From Pontibacterium granulatum (GTDB taxonomy: Bacteria; Pseudomonadota; Gammaproteobacteria; Pseudomonadales; Balneatricaceae): 64,000 nt of DNA. The position numbers and the translations under genes were made by a program. The DNA lies in assembly GCF_029961155.1 (NCBI RefSeq), contig NZ_JASBRH010000009.1:1-64000 (forward strand). The letters run 5' to 3'. The notes under the pieces were generated by a model. The model was given only the letters and a program-made list of their open reading frames with translations, had not been told where the DNA came from and did no database searches. This document shows, piece by piece, positions 25,439 through 34,412 of the stretch (positions are counted from its first letter, which is position 1; every line of letters begins with the position of its first letter).

Positions 25439-26527
25439 TTACCCCTTAATCCGATGCCCTTCGATAAAGTCATAATCGAAGGTGAAGCCCAGCCCCGGTG
25501 CTTCCGGCATCAGGATGTCGCCCTCTTCGATCTGCATCTCTTCGTTGTAGAGTGGTGAGAACCAGTCCACGTGTTCTACCGAGATACAGTTGCTGGCAGA
25601 TCCGGCGATGGCGAGGCTCTGTTCGGTAAAGATATGGGTGGAAATTGGGGTGTGGTAAGCAGATGCAATTGCGGCTGCACGGCGAAATTCACTCAGGCCA
25701 CCGATACGTTGCAGGTCTGGCATCAGTACATCAACGGCACGTTTATCGAGGATGTCTTTCATACCAAAGCGGGTGTAGTCGGTTTCACCGCTGGCAACAG
25801 GAATGTTGATCGCTTCCAGAATACGGGCGTGTCCGACGAGGTCATTGGCCGGTACCGGTTCTTCCAGCCAACCGATGTTCAGGTCTTCCAGCTGGCGGGC
25901 CAATGCGATTGCCTGTCGTGGCGTCATGGACTGGTTGGCATCGGTCAGGATTTCGATATCATCACCCACTGCTTCACGCAATGCTCGGGCACGGGCCACG
26001 TCCTCACGCGGATTTTCTTTACCCAGGCGTAGCTTCATAGATCGGAAGCCCTGCTCGATAAAACCGTGGGCTTCATCGATTAGTTCGTCGATAGACGCAG
26101 ACAACCATAGGCCGCTGCTGGCGTAGGTTTTCACGCGGTCACGGCAGGCGCCAAACAGCTGGTACAGCGGCATGTTGGCCTGTTTGCCGATCAGGTCCCA
26201 AAGAGCGGTATCGATAGCGGAGATCGCGGATACTGTGACGCCCTTTTGGCCCAGCGGGTTACAGTCGACCCACATCTGTTCCCAGATTTTCTCGACGTAT
26301 AACGGGTTCTGACCGATCAGGAACTGGGTCAGGCTGTTGATCATCGCTTCGAACACGGTCAGACGTGCTTTGTTGAGGGCAAAGACGTAGTTCTCCCCCA
26401 CCAAGCCGGTATCGGTTTCGATCATCACCAGAACACAGCCGACGGACTCGGTTTTATGGATCGCGGTGATCAGGGGCTTCTGCAGGGGAATCTCCACCTG
26501 CATCGTTTTTACATTGGTAATCTTCAC
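25439..26527 (-). CDS. enolase-superfamily enzyme, mandelate racemase subgroup type
   Basis: 362 residues: N-terminal capping domain, then the TIM barrel. Active-site positions match mandelate racemase numbering shifted by one: K165 and R167 (KLRLG, Arg where MR has a second Lys), metal ligands D196 (TDANQS), E222 (WLEEP) and E248 (SGET), and the dyad D271 (MPDLQR) plus H298 (STHIF), with E318. It therefore abstracts an alpha proton from a carboxylate, as a dehydratase, racemase or epimerase; the substrate is unknown. Starts at GTG 26527 with GGGAG six bases before. Divergent from a betaine-type ABC transporter. Confidence 0.88.
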   Translation of the reverse strand: MKITNVKTMQVEIPLQKPLITAIHKTESVGCVLVMIETDTGLVGENYVFALNKARLTVFEAMINSLTQFLIGQNPLYVEKIWEQMWVDCNPLGQKGVTVSAISAIDTALWDLIGKQANMPLYQLFGACRDRVKTYASSGLWLSASIDELIDEAHGFIEQGFRSMKLRLGKENPREDVARARALREAVGDDIEILTDANQSMTPRQAIALARQLEDLNIGWLEEPVPANDLVGHARILEAINIPVASGETDYTRFGMKDILDKRAVDVLMPDLQRIGGLSEFRRAAAIASAYHTPISTHIFTEQSLAIAGSASNCISVEHVDWFSPLYNEEMQIEEGDILMPEAPGLGFTFDYDFIEGHRIKG

Positions 26528-27013
26528 GCGTACTCCCGCCTTTCAGATCAGCCAGGTAATCAACACGTCTGCTGGGACGTAAATAACATCAACGGGCTTA
26601 TACAGTTAAAACGCCGTCTGTTTTTATAGTTGCTTGTCTGACTTGTTATTTTTGTTACCAGCCATTCCGCTGACTGGAAGCTATCGTTAGGGGCATCCTA
26701 GAACAGCCAAAAACACAACTGAAATTTAAAATCGTTAACGTTTCCTTAAATTTTATTTATGCCCCGCCCTGCCAAGCCCCATGTCGCTTAGAAAACAAGC
26801 ACCTACCCGGCCTTCCCGCCCCACATAAATTTCATTTAAGTTCTTTCCAATAATTATAAATTTAACAACGGGTCATGCACGGTTCTAGTATCAGCCATAG
26901 AAGTTTTCGATCAGACAAATCTAAACATCACGTGGATTGTGTGGCTGAGGTAATCCTCCCAACAAGCAGCAATCCACCTGGTTAAGTAACAATAAAAATT
27001 AAAGGAAACGACT
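26528..27013. other. divergent promoter region, enolase-family gene / ABC transporter
   Basis: About 485 bp without a gene. It is A/T-rich in the middle, with a dyad-like AAAATCGTTAACGTTTCC around 26730 that could be an operator. It must carry promoters for both divergent units. Confidence 0.35.
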
Positions 27014-27985
27014 ATGAAAAAATCACTCCTGGCATTTGCTGGTTTTATCGCTGGTACTTCCATGATGTCCACTGCCGCACACGCTGACTGCGGTGAAATC
27101 AGCATCAGTGAGATGAACTGGGCGTCCTCCCAGCTGGTAACTTACGTATCCAAATTCCTGCTGGAAGAAGGCTACGGCTGTAAAGTACAAACCGTTCCAA
27201 CCTCGACTGTGCCTTCTGTAACGTCCGTAGCGGAGACCGGCAAGCCGGATATCGTAACCGAGCTGTGGCTGAACTCCGTGCCGCTGTACACCAAGCTGGA
27301 AGAGCAAGGCAAAGTTGTGACCGCAGCCAAGATTCTGTCTGACGGTGGCCAGGACGCATGGTGGATTCCTAAATACCTGGTAGATAAGCACCCAGAGCTG
27401 AAAACCATCGAAGGTGTACTGGCCAATCCAGAACTGGTGGGTGGCCGTTTCCACAATGCGCCTAACGGTTGGGGCATCCGTATCAAGAACGACAACCTGA
27501 TCAAGGCGTTCGACTTTGAAGGCCACAAGATGGGCGTCTTCAACCACGGCTCCGGTGAAACCCTGGCTGCCTCCATCGCGTCTGCTTACAACAACAAAGA
27601 ACCTTGGTTCGGCTACTACTGGGCGCCAACCTCCGTTCTGGGTAAGTACGAGATGGTTGCGGTCGATCTGGGCCCTTACGACGATGCGGCTCACACCTGT
27701 GCTCAGAGTGAAGAGTGTGCGAACCCACAGAAAACCTCCCTTCCGTCTGCACCGGTTGTGACTGCAATCACCGCCGATCTGGCGAAGCGCGCACCTGAAG
27801 TACTGGAGCTGATGAAGAGGGTGACCTTCACCAACGCCGAAATGGGCAAACTGCTGGCTTGGCAGGAAGAGAACAAGGCCTCTTCTGAAGAGACCGCGGT
27901 TCACTTCATTACCACTCAGCAAGGCACCTGGTCCCAGTGGATCAATGACGATGCCCGTAAAAACCTGGCGGGCCTGCTGAACTAA
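27014..27985 (+). CDS. betaine-type ABC transporter substrate-binding protein (OpuAC family)
   Basis: 323-residue periplasmic binding protein. Signal peptide MKKSLLAFAGFIAGTSM...AHA, cleaved near residue 24. The mature part resembles ProX/OpuAC proteins: CGEISISEMNWASSQL at the start of the mature protein, NGWGIRIKNDN, and PWFGYYWAPTSVLGKY, which places Trp/Tyr residues suitable for a quaternary-amine aromatic cage. A paired cysteine loop (HTCAQSEECANPQ) may form a disulfide. Start follows AAAGGAAACG. First gene of the transporter-SDR operon. Confidence 0.9.
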   Translation: MKKSLLAFAGFIAGTSMMSTAAHADCGEISISEMNWASSQLVTYVSKFLLEEGYGCKVQTVPTSTVPSVTSVAETGKPDIVTELWLNSVPLYTKLEEQGKVVTAAKILSDGGQDAWWIPKYLVDKHPELKTIEGVLANPELVGGRFHNAPNGWGIRIKNDNLIKAFDFEGHKMGVFNHGSGETLAASIASAYNNKEPWFGYYWAPTSVLGKYEMVAVDLGPYDDAAHTCAQSEECANPQKTSLPSAPVVTAITADLAKRAPEVLELMKRVTFTNAEMGKLLAWQEENKASSEETAVHFITTQQGTWSQWINDDARKNLAGLLN

Positions 27986-28175
27986 GCAACTGCCGATGGG
28001 GCTTGTGGCTCACACAGCCGCAAGCTCCTCTCCCCTCGCGTATTGGCTACACAGACTGCTGCCCATGGGCTTTGTGCTCCAGCATCTCAACCCAAGTAGC
28101 GAAGTAGCGACACCCGCCCACGAGCCGACGTTCAACCAGGCGGGGCACTGAATAAGAATAAACAGGATAAGAACA

Positions 28176-29210
28176 ATGGCATTCTATGATTCGATTTTCG
28201 ATTCGCTAGGGTTAAAAGAGTGGTGCGGCGCCGATGCCAAAGGTGGCCCGATGACCATGGCGGAACTGCTGACCCGCAGCAAAGGCACCCAGGCAGAAGA
28301 AACCTCTGCCTGGAACGTCCCCTTCCCGTCGCTGGATGAGCTGCACGCCTCGTGCAATGCGATCCCACGTACACGAGATATGACCTCGGGTGTCGAGCAG
28401 TTTTTCCTCGACATCAAAAGCAGCCTGCAGTTTGTGCTTGATCCGCTGACCCAGCCTCTGAGCTGGTTGCTGGACGGATCGATCTGGATGTTTGTGTCCA
28501 TACCGTGGTGGCTGCTGATTGCCCTGACGCTGGTCGCGGTACAGTTTATTACCCGCTCCAAAAGCGCCACCCTGCTGGTTGCGTTTACCTGGCTGTTTAT
28601 GGCGTTTATCGACCACTACACCTACGCCGTACAAACCATGGCGATCATCTTCGTCTGTACCGGGCTCAGCGTACTCCTGGGGGTACCGGTAGGTATAGCG
28701 ATGTCGAAGAACGACCGTCTGCAGAAAGCCGTGATCCCGGTGCTGGATATGCTGCAAACGCTGCCATCGTTCGTGTACCTGATCCCATTGATCTTCCTGT
28801 TCAGTGTGACTGAATCCAAGCTCTACGGTATCGCCATCATCCTGTATGCGATCGTGCCGGTGATCCGCCTGACCGATCTGGGTATTCGCCTGGTTGATCA
28901 GGACATCATCGAAGCCGCCAACGCCTTCGGTATGAGCGCCCGTCAGAAGCTGCTCAGCGTAGAGCTGCCACTGGCCCTGCCGAACATCATGGCCGGTGTG
29001 AACCAGACCATCATGATGTCCCTGGCGATGGTGGTCATTGCATCGCTGGTATCCGCACCGGGCTTGGGTGTGTTGGTACTGCGCGGCATCAACAACCTTG
29101 AATTGGGTGTAGGCCTGGTATCCGGCTTCTGCATCGTAATCCTGGCCATCCTTCTTGACCGTGTCAGCAAAGCCACCCTGGCCCGCGTTGACGTATCACA
29201 GCAGAACTGA
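28176..29210 (+). CDS. betaine-type ABC transporter permease (ProW-like)
   Basis: 344-residue inner-membrane permease of the BPD family. A hydrophilic N-terminal extension of about 90 residues is followed by membrane helices from about residue 98. The coupling EAA motif region is EAANAFGMSARQKLLSVELPLALPNIMAG (about 248-276). Start at 28176 after AGGATAAGAACA. The 190-bp gap after the binding-protein gene is long for an operon and may hold a processing site. ATPase gene follows 11 bp after its stop. Confidence 0.9.
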   Translation: MAFYDSIFDSLGLKEWCGADAKGGPMTMAELLTRSKGTQAEETSAWNVPFPSLDELHASCNAIPRTRDMTSGVEQFFLDIKSSLQFVLDPLTQPLSWLLDGSIWMFVSIPWWLLIALTLVAVQFITRSKSATLLVAFTWLFMAFIDHYTYAVQTMAIIFVCTGLSVLLGVPVGIAMSKNDRLQKAVIPVLDMLQTLPSFVYLIPLIFLFSVTESKLYGIAIILYAIVPVIRLTDLGIRLVDQDIIEAANAFGMSARQKLLSVELPLALPNIMAGVNQTIMMSLAMVVIASLVSAPGLGVLVLRGINNLELGVGLVSGFCIVILAILLDRVSKATLARVDVSQQN

Positions 29211-29221
29211 GGGCGCTGACG

Positions 29222-30289
29222 ATGACTGCAAATGTAAAAGTATCGATTAAGAATCTGTACAAGATCTTCGGCTCCGATCCGAAATCAGCGCTGGTACACG
29301 CCAAGAATGGCATCGAGAAAGCAGAACTGTTGGAACAGCATGGCCACGTGCTGGGCCTGAAAGATATCAACATCGACATAAAGGATGGCGAGATCACGGT
29401 GATCATGGGCCTGTCCGGCTCCGGCAAATCCACCCTGATCCGTCACTTTAACCGCCTGATCGAACCGACCGACGGCCAGATCCTGATCGATGGCGTGGAT
29501 GTGATGACGCTCTCTGACAACGACCTGCGTAAACTGCGTCAGCAAGGTATGTCGATGGTGTTCCAGAAGTTCGCCCTGCTGCCACACAAAACCGTGCTGG
29601 AAAACGCCGGCACCGCCCTGCGCGTGCGTGGTGAAAGCAGCGAAAATGCCGATCAGGAAGGCCGTAAGTGGCTGGACCGTGTTGGCCTGGCAGGCTTTGA
29701 AGATCACTATCCTCACCAGCTGTCTGGCGGTATGCAGCAGCGTGTCGGTATCGCCCGCGCGTTGACCTCCAACTCGGCGGTAATGCTGATGGATGAAGCC
29801 TTCTCGGCACTCGATCCGCTGATCCGTACCGATATGCAGGACCTGCTGCTGGAGCTACAGAAAGAGCTGCACAAAACCATCATCTTTATCAGCCACGACC
29901 TGGATGAAGCCCTGAAACTGGCAGATCACCTTGTAATCCTGAAAGACGGTGAAGTGGTGCAACAGGGAGAGCCACAGCACATCCTGCTCAACCCATCCGA
30001 TCCGTATATCGAGGACTTTGTCAGCGACATCAACCGCGCCCGCGTACTGCGTGTCCGTTCGGTGATGCGCCCGCTGTCTGACAGCACCGCCGCCCATGCC
30101 GGTACGGTCGATTACAACGACACGCTGGAAGATGTGATCTCCCACTCCGACGGTGACACCAGCAAAGTGTATCTGGTGAAGAACGGCAGCGAAGCGGTCG
30201 GCACCATCTGCATGAAAGATCTGGTGCGTGCGCTGGTACCTCGCGCGCCGTCTGAAGACGGTGTACGTGGTCAGGTCAACGCGGCGTAA
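29222..30289 (+). CDS. betaine-type ABC transporter ATP-binding protein (ProV-like)
   Basis: 355-residue ATPase. Walker A GLSGSGKST (about 61-69), signature LSGGMQQRVGIARAL, Walker B VMLMDEAFSALDPL, and switch ISHDLDEAL. An N-terminal extension YKIFGSDPKSAL typical of ProV and a C-terminal region of about 75 residues resembling a single CBS domain (VYLVKNGSEAVGTICMKDLVRAL) are present. ProV proteins usually carry two CBS domains, so the regulatory part is short here. Confidence 0.92.
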   Translation: MTANVKVSIKNLYKIFGSDPKSALVHAKNGIEKAELLEQHGHVLGLKDINIDIKDGEITVIMGLSGSGKSTLIRHFNRLIEPTDGQILIDGVDVMTLSDNDLRKLRQQGMSMVFQKFALLPHKTVLENAGTALRVRGESSENADQEGRKWLDRVGLAGFEDHYPHQLSGGMQQRVGIARALTSNSAVMLMDEAFSALDPLIRTDMQDLLLELQKELHKTIIFISHDLDEALKLADHLVILKDGEVVQQGEPQHILLNPSDPYIEDFVSDINRARVLRVRSVMRPLSDSTAAHAGTVDYNDTLEDVISHSDGDTSKVYLVKNGSEAVGTICMKDLVRALVPRAPSEDGVRGQVNAA

Positions 30290-30329
30290 GCAAACAACAA
30301 AAATAAATACGAAGTAAAAGGTGTAATGA

Positions 30330-31100
30330 ATGAACGTATCTCTTGCCGGAAAACGAGTAGTGATCACCGCCGGTGGCGCGGGTATGGGTCGCGCCACCGC
30401 CCTGGCGATGCACAACCTGGGCGCCACCGTGTTTACCTGTGATTTGGATGAAGCGGCGCTGGCAAGCCTGCCTGACGAAATCACCACCTTTATGTGTGAC
30501 GTATCCGATCCGGCGCAGGTGGATGCGATGTTCGACCAGATCCTGCCGGACGGTCTGGATATTTTGGTGAACAACGCGGGTATCGGCGGGCCAACAGCGC
30601 CCATCGAAGATGTGAGCAATGACGAATGGCGTCAGTGCATGGGCGTATGTATCGATGGTCAATTCTACTGCGCACGCCGCGCAGTGCCGGTATTTAAGCA
30701 ACAGCAGTCGGGTGTGATCATCAATCTGGTATCTGCTGCCGGTATCCTGGGCTTCCCAAACCGTAGCCCCTACGTCGCGGCGAAATGGGCGGTTACCGGC
30801 CTGACCAAAACCCTGGCGATGGAACTGGGCCCGGACAATATCCGCGTAAACGGTATCGTACCGGGTAACGTGAATGGCGAGCGCATGGAGCGCATCATCA
30901 AGGCCCATGCAGAAGCCGAAGATATCGATCCGGAAGAGGTACGCCGCCTCTACGCCATCGGCACTTCTATGCAGTGCTACGTCGATCCGGAGGAGATCGC
31001 GGATATGATCTGTTTCCTCTGCTCCGATTACAGCCGCCATGTATCGGGCCAAATCGTCGGTGTGGATGGTTTTACAGAAACACTGTATCCGCGTACTTAA
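30330..31100 (+). CDS. short-chain dehydrogenase/reductase
   Basis: 256-residue classical SDR. Cofactor motif TAGGAGMGRA (about 11-20), NNAGIGG (about 81-87), catalytic Ser in NLVSAAG, and YVAAK active site (about 147-151). The acidic residue in CDLDEA after beta-2 suggests NAD(H). The last gene of the betaine-type ABC operon, so it probably oxidises a hydroxyl of the imported compound or of an intermediate (inference). A terminator follows. Confidence 0.88.
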   Translation: MNVSLAGKRVVITAGGAGMGRATALAMHNLGATVFTCDLDEAALASLPDEITTFMCDVSDPAQVDAMFDQILPDGLDILVNNAGIGGPTAPIEDVSNDEWRQCMGVCIDGQFYCARRAVPVFKQQQSGVIINLVSAAGILGFPNRSPYVAAKWAVTGLTKTLAMELGPDNIRVNGIVPGNVNGERMERIIKAHAEAEDIDPEEVRRLYAIGTSMQCYVDPEEIADMICFLCSDYSRHVSGQIVGVDGFTETLYPRT

Positions 31101-31129
31101 CCCCCACCTTCATCAACAGCGCCATGTCC

Positions 31130-31158
31130 AGAACCCGGCGACCTGCTGGGTTCTTTTC
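31130..31158 (+). terminator. rho-independent terminator of the ABC-SDR operon
   Basis: AGAACCC/GGGTTCT stem with an inner partial pairing and a following TTTTC. Confidence 0.6.
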
Positions 31159-31241
31159 TCAGTGCTTCTCTTACCTCGTAACTCTAAAACCTGTCTTATC
31201 CTGATATAAGCACCACCGTGCTTAAGCATTGGGAGTCAGAG

Positions 31242-31511
31242 ATGAACGATAAGACACGCATCCTAACCAACGCAGATATCTCCGAAATACATATCGCTCC
31301 ACCTCCAGGACACCTGCATCTGCGTACAACAATTAAGCTGAAATCCGGCGAAGAGATCGTGCTACAGGAAGCCACAGTCGCAAACCTCGTACGGGCCTAT
31401 ATCGGGATCAAAACCCATCCCCAACAGACCAGCTGTCGATTAGTTGGGCAGGAGTTGGAAAAGGGTGAAATGAAGAATGGCTTCGCAAATTGGCAGCTGC
31501 TTGAGGAATAA
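31242..31511 (+). CDS. small conserved-looking hypothetical protein
   Basis: 89 residues from MNDKTRILTN; start chosen because GGGAG lies six bases upstream (an in-frame ATG at 31218 has no site). No domain recognised. Composition is soluble and beta-rich (HLHLRTTIKLKSGEEIVLQEATV), ending in a charged region (LVGQELEKGEMKNG). Flanked by the ABC operon terminator and the TPR-like gene, with no evident partner. Confidence 0.6.
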   Translation: MNDKTRILTNADISEIHIAPPPGHLHLRTTIKLKSGEEIVLQEATVANLVRAYIGIKTHPQQTSCRLVGQELEKGEMKNGFANWQLLEE

Positions 31512-31770
31512 GCTGGAAAGAGATTAGTTGCCTCCCCTAAAGCAACAAAAGCTGCATGATCGCTCCTAGAAGGCCACGTTGAATTCAAACCTGGCATCCT
31601 CAGCTTTCCTACCGCGTTTCTTGCTTCATTAGGCGAACAGCTGAACTACAATTTCATTTAGTTTTATCGTCATTAATAACGAGGCAACCGAGCGAAATTG
31701 CGAAGCTTAAACACCACTTTGAGCAACATCGTTCGTTTGAGTCATCAGGACACAGCGGGAGGCTTCGGTA

Positions 31771-33102
31771 ATGTTATCTGACCAACAAGGCAATCCTCTC
31801 TCCGGCGCAACGCCAACAGCGCTAGAGCAATACAACCAAGCCGTCATAGCCTTCAATCTCTATCGCGGTGATCCCTTTGCGCATTTGGATACCGCCATCG
31901 AAGATGCGCCAGACTTTGCGATGGCGTATATCCTGAAAGCATATCTCTGCGCCACGGCGACTGAACCTGACGCCGTGCAGGCAGCGCTGTCGAATGTTGA
32001 TAAAGCCAAATCGCTATCACTCAACGACAGGGAAAGATCCCATATTGCTGCACTGAACTTGGTGCTCAACGGTAACTGGGATGCTGCCGCTATCGCCCTG
32101 GATCATCACAATGCCGCCTACCCCCTGGATCTTGTCGGAATACAGTGTGGTCATTTGATGGACTTTTACCGGGCCAATGCCAGAGGATTACGCGACCGGA
32201 TCGCCCGGGTCTTACCCAAATGGTCTCCCGAGATTCCCGGCTATTCGATTTTGCTGGGTATGTATGCCTTTGGCTTGGAAGAAAGCGGCAATTACGGACG
32301 TGCAGAAGAGAATGGGCGTCAGGCGGTTGAAATGGAACCGCTTGATTGCTGGGCCCATCATGCCGTTGCGCATGTTATGGAGATGCAGGGCCGGGTCGAA
32401 GATGGCGTTGGTTGGATGACCACGCGAGAGCCCTATTGGTCAGGAGAGGACAACTTTTTCAAAGTGCACAACTGGTGGCATCTGGCACTCTACCATCTGG
32501 ACCTGGGTCAAACCGACGCAGCACTGGCACTCTATGACGGCCCGGTCCGGGAGGATCGCAGTGCCGTTGCACTCGATATGGTCGACGCCTCTGCGCTCCT
32601 CTGGCGCTTAGCATTGCTGGATTGCGATCTTGCTGACCGCTGGCAAGAGCTGGCGACGATGTGGGACCAGCACGCCGATGGAAAGCTATATCCCTTCAAT
32701 GATTGGCATGCGGTGATGGCCTATTTGGGTGCGGGACGGAGTCAAGAGGTGGAGCGTATTCTCACAACCTACAAAGCACTCACCTCTCCGGTAAATCAGG
32801 TGGAGATGTGGGCACAGCAAGTAGGCCTCCCCCTGGTCGAGGGTTTCGCGGCCTTCTGGCATGGCGACTACAAACAGGCGGCAGAAAAGCTCTACAGCGC
32901 GCGCGTGATCGTTAATCGTTTTGGCGGTAGCCATGCCCAACGTGACATCATTGATTGGACGCTGACAGAAGCGGCGTTACGTGGCGGATTAACCGATCTG
33001 GCTGAAGCGTTAGCGAACGAGCGGCTGGCACTGAAGCCACACAGTTTGATGAACCGAAACTTCCTTTCCCGTGCAGGATCGGGATCGGCAGTTGGTCACT
33101 AA
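31771..33102 (+). CDS. tetratricopeptide protein, TTC38-like
   Basis: 443-residue soluble alpha-helical repeat protein. Helical pairs run through the whole length, and central sequence HHAVAHVMEMQGRVEDGVGWM is characteristic of the family that includes eukaryotic TTC38. The molecular function of this family is not known to me. Bacterial members are often near amine or aromatic catabolism genes (weak inference). No signal peptide. Start at 31771, with GGGAGGCTTCGGTA upstream. Confidence 0.75.
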   Translation: MLSDQQGNPLSGATPTALEQYNQAVIAFNLYRGDPFAHLDTAIEDAPDFAMAYILKAYLCATATEPDAVQAALSNVDKAKSLSLNDRERSHIAALNLVLNGNWDAAAIALDHHNAAYPLDLVGIQCGHLMDFYRANARGLRDRIARVLPKWSPEIPGYSILLGMYAFGLEESGNYGRAEENGRQAVEMEPLDCWAHHAVAHVMEMQGRVEDGVGWMTTREPYWSGEDNFFKVHNWWHLALYHLDLGQTDAALALYDGPVREDRSAVALDMVDASALLWRLALLDCDLADRWQELATMWDQHADGKLYPFNDWHAVMAYLGAGRSQEVERILTTYKALTSPVNQVEMWAQQVGLPLVEGFAAFWHGDYKQAAEKLYSARVIVNRFGGSHAQRDIIDWTLTEAALRGGLTDLAEALANERLALKPHSLMNRNFLSRAGSGSAVGH

Positions 33103-33153
33103 AAAATCCTAAGCACGGGATGCAACCCATTCAATAGAGCCTAAGAGGTGGTT

Positions 33154-33321
33154 GTGAAAATATTCGGGGCGGTCGTCGCACTCTGTTTGGCTTTTTACCT
33201 GTTTTTTGAAGCGCACGGCATGAAGGGAATGGGCCTGGGACGCTTCGGTTACATAGTGGGCGCCATTGTGTTGATTGCAGTCACAATCTTTCTATTTGTG
33301 CCCGAAAACAGGGACGACTAA
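33154..33321 (+). CDS. small membrane protein (55 residues)
   Basis: Short frame starting at GTG 33154 with AGAGG a few bases upstream, encoding MVKIFGAVVALCLAFYLFFEA followed by a Gly/Met-rich turn (HGMKGMGLGRFGY) and a second hydrophobic helix IVGAIVLIAVTIFLFV, ending ENRDD. Two predicted membrane helices in a hairpin. It follows the TTC38-like gene by 51 bp and ends 25 bp before the convergent LysR gene. Function unknown. Confidence 0.6.
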   Translation: MKIFGAVVALCLAFYLFFEAHGMKGMGLGRFGYIVGAIVLIAVTIFLFVPENRDD

Positions 33322-33346
33322 TAAGACCTATGACCTTTCTCCGAGG

Positions 33347-34204
33347 TTACGCCTGCCCCAGTTTCACCACCTGCTGCAGCGTCTCTAACGCCATTTCCAA
33401 CAATTCTGAGTTGATCGGATCCTTGGGATACGCAAGGTACACGGGACGGCTAAACGTTGGTGCACCGTCCACGTAGAACAGCCGTTCCTGATCGACGAAA
33501 CGCTCAACCATGCGCTCCGGAAAGTAACCTGCACCGCCGTAGTTAAGGATGTAATCCAAGCCAACCATGCCGATCCCCACCGACAGACGCGGTGCCTGCG
33601 TATCCGGGTAGGCCAGCGCATGCGCTTCACGGAACTCGTCACCCCAGTCCACAAAGACGTAATCGGCTACCCAGCCCTTCTGTACGCCACGTGGTTCGGT
33701 CGCCACCAGCACCAGTGTATCCTCCATCAGCAGTTCACAGTGAAGCTCTGCCTGCTGACGCTTTACGTAGGTCAGCGCCAGATCGAGCTCACCATCGGCG
33801 AGTTGAGCCAGCAAACTGTCGGAGTAATCCATCACCACGCGTGTACCGATGGCCGGTGCGTTGTTCTGCATCTGCTCGATCCAGGCAGGCGTAATCTGCT
33901 GCCAGAGATTAAGCTGCACGCCTAAAGAGATCATCGCTTCGAGCTCTTCGGGTAACGCGATCTCCTGCTTTGCCTGCTCCCAGGCACGCACCGCCGTCGT
34001 CGCATAACGCACGAAGTTTTTACCTGCGGGGGTCAGCTCGGAGCCATCACGTTTACGATGAAACAGCGTGGTGTTGAGCAGATCTTCCAGCACCTTGATT
34101 CGGGCACTGACGGTTGATTGGGTAATATGCAGATTTTCAGCTGCAGTCTGAAAACTGCCATTGCGGGCAACTTCAAGGAAGGCCTTCATATGGTTGATGT
34201 TCAT
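33347..34204 (-). CDS. LysR-family regulator, paralogue of the one at 18842
   Basis: 285 residues. Winged-helix domain MKAFLEVARNGSFQTAAENLH... at residues 5-63, then an effector domain with DYSDSLLAQLADGELDLAL. Extensive similarity over the whole length to the 18842-19705 protein shows a duplication. Adjacent and on the same strand as the first oxygenase gene, which it follows after a terminator, so it is separately transcribed from the 34204-34330 region. Likely regulates the oxygenase pair or transporter (inference). Confidence 0.9.
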   Translation of the reverse strand: MNINHMKAFLEVARNGSFQTAAENLHITQSTVSARIKVLEDLLNTTLFHRKRDGSELTPAGKNFVRYATTAVRAWEQAKQEIALPEELEAMISLGVQLNLWQQITPAWIEQMQNNAPAIGTRVVMDYSDSLLAQLADGELDLALTYVKRQQAELHCELLMEDTLVLVATEPRGVQKGWVADYVFVDWGDEFREAHALAYPDTQAPRLSVGIGMVGLDYILNYGGAGYFPERMVERFVDQERLFYVDGAPTFSRPVYLAYPKDPINSELLEMALETLQQVVKLGQA

Positions 34205-34325
34205 ACAGCATAGCCATTTATTATTTTTGTCTTGAGCTTAGTAATATTTGTTTTTTTGATCAACAAACATATTGGAAGGCGTCGTGAACAGGCAATTACT
34301 GACGCCTAACTCACTGACACTGAAA

Positions 34326-34360
34326 CAAAAAAGGGCAGCCCCTATCCTCAGAGCCACCCT
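34326..34360 (-). terminator. rho-independent terminator of the first oxygenase gene
   Basis: On the minus strand AGGGTGGCTCT and AGGGGCTGCCCT-side sequence form an 11-pair stem that includes G-U pairs, followed by a six-U run (A-tract at 34326-34331). Confidence 0.6.
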
Positions 34361-34412
34361 GAAAGTCTGCATAATATGAAGGCATTCGCGTCAGCGTCCT
34401 GACGCGACGGTG

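Noticed and set aside
25439-26527. 4-hydroxyproline betaine epimerase (HpbD)
   Set aside because: HpbD uses two lysines; this protein has a His-Asp dyad and Arg in the KxK position.
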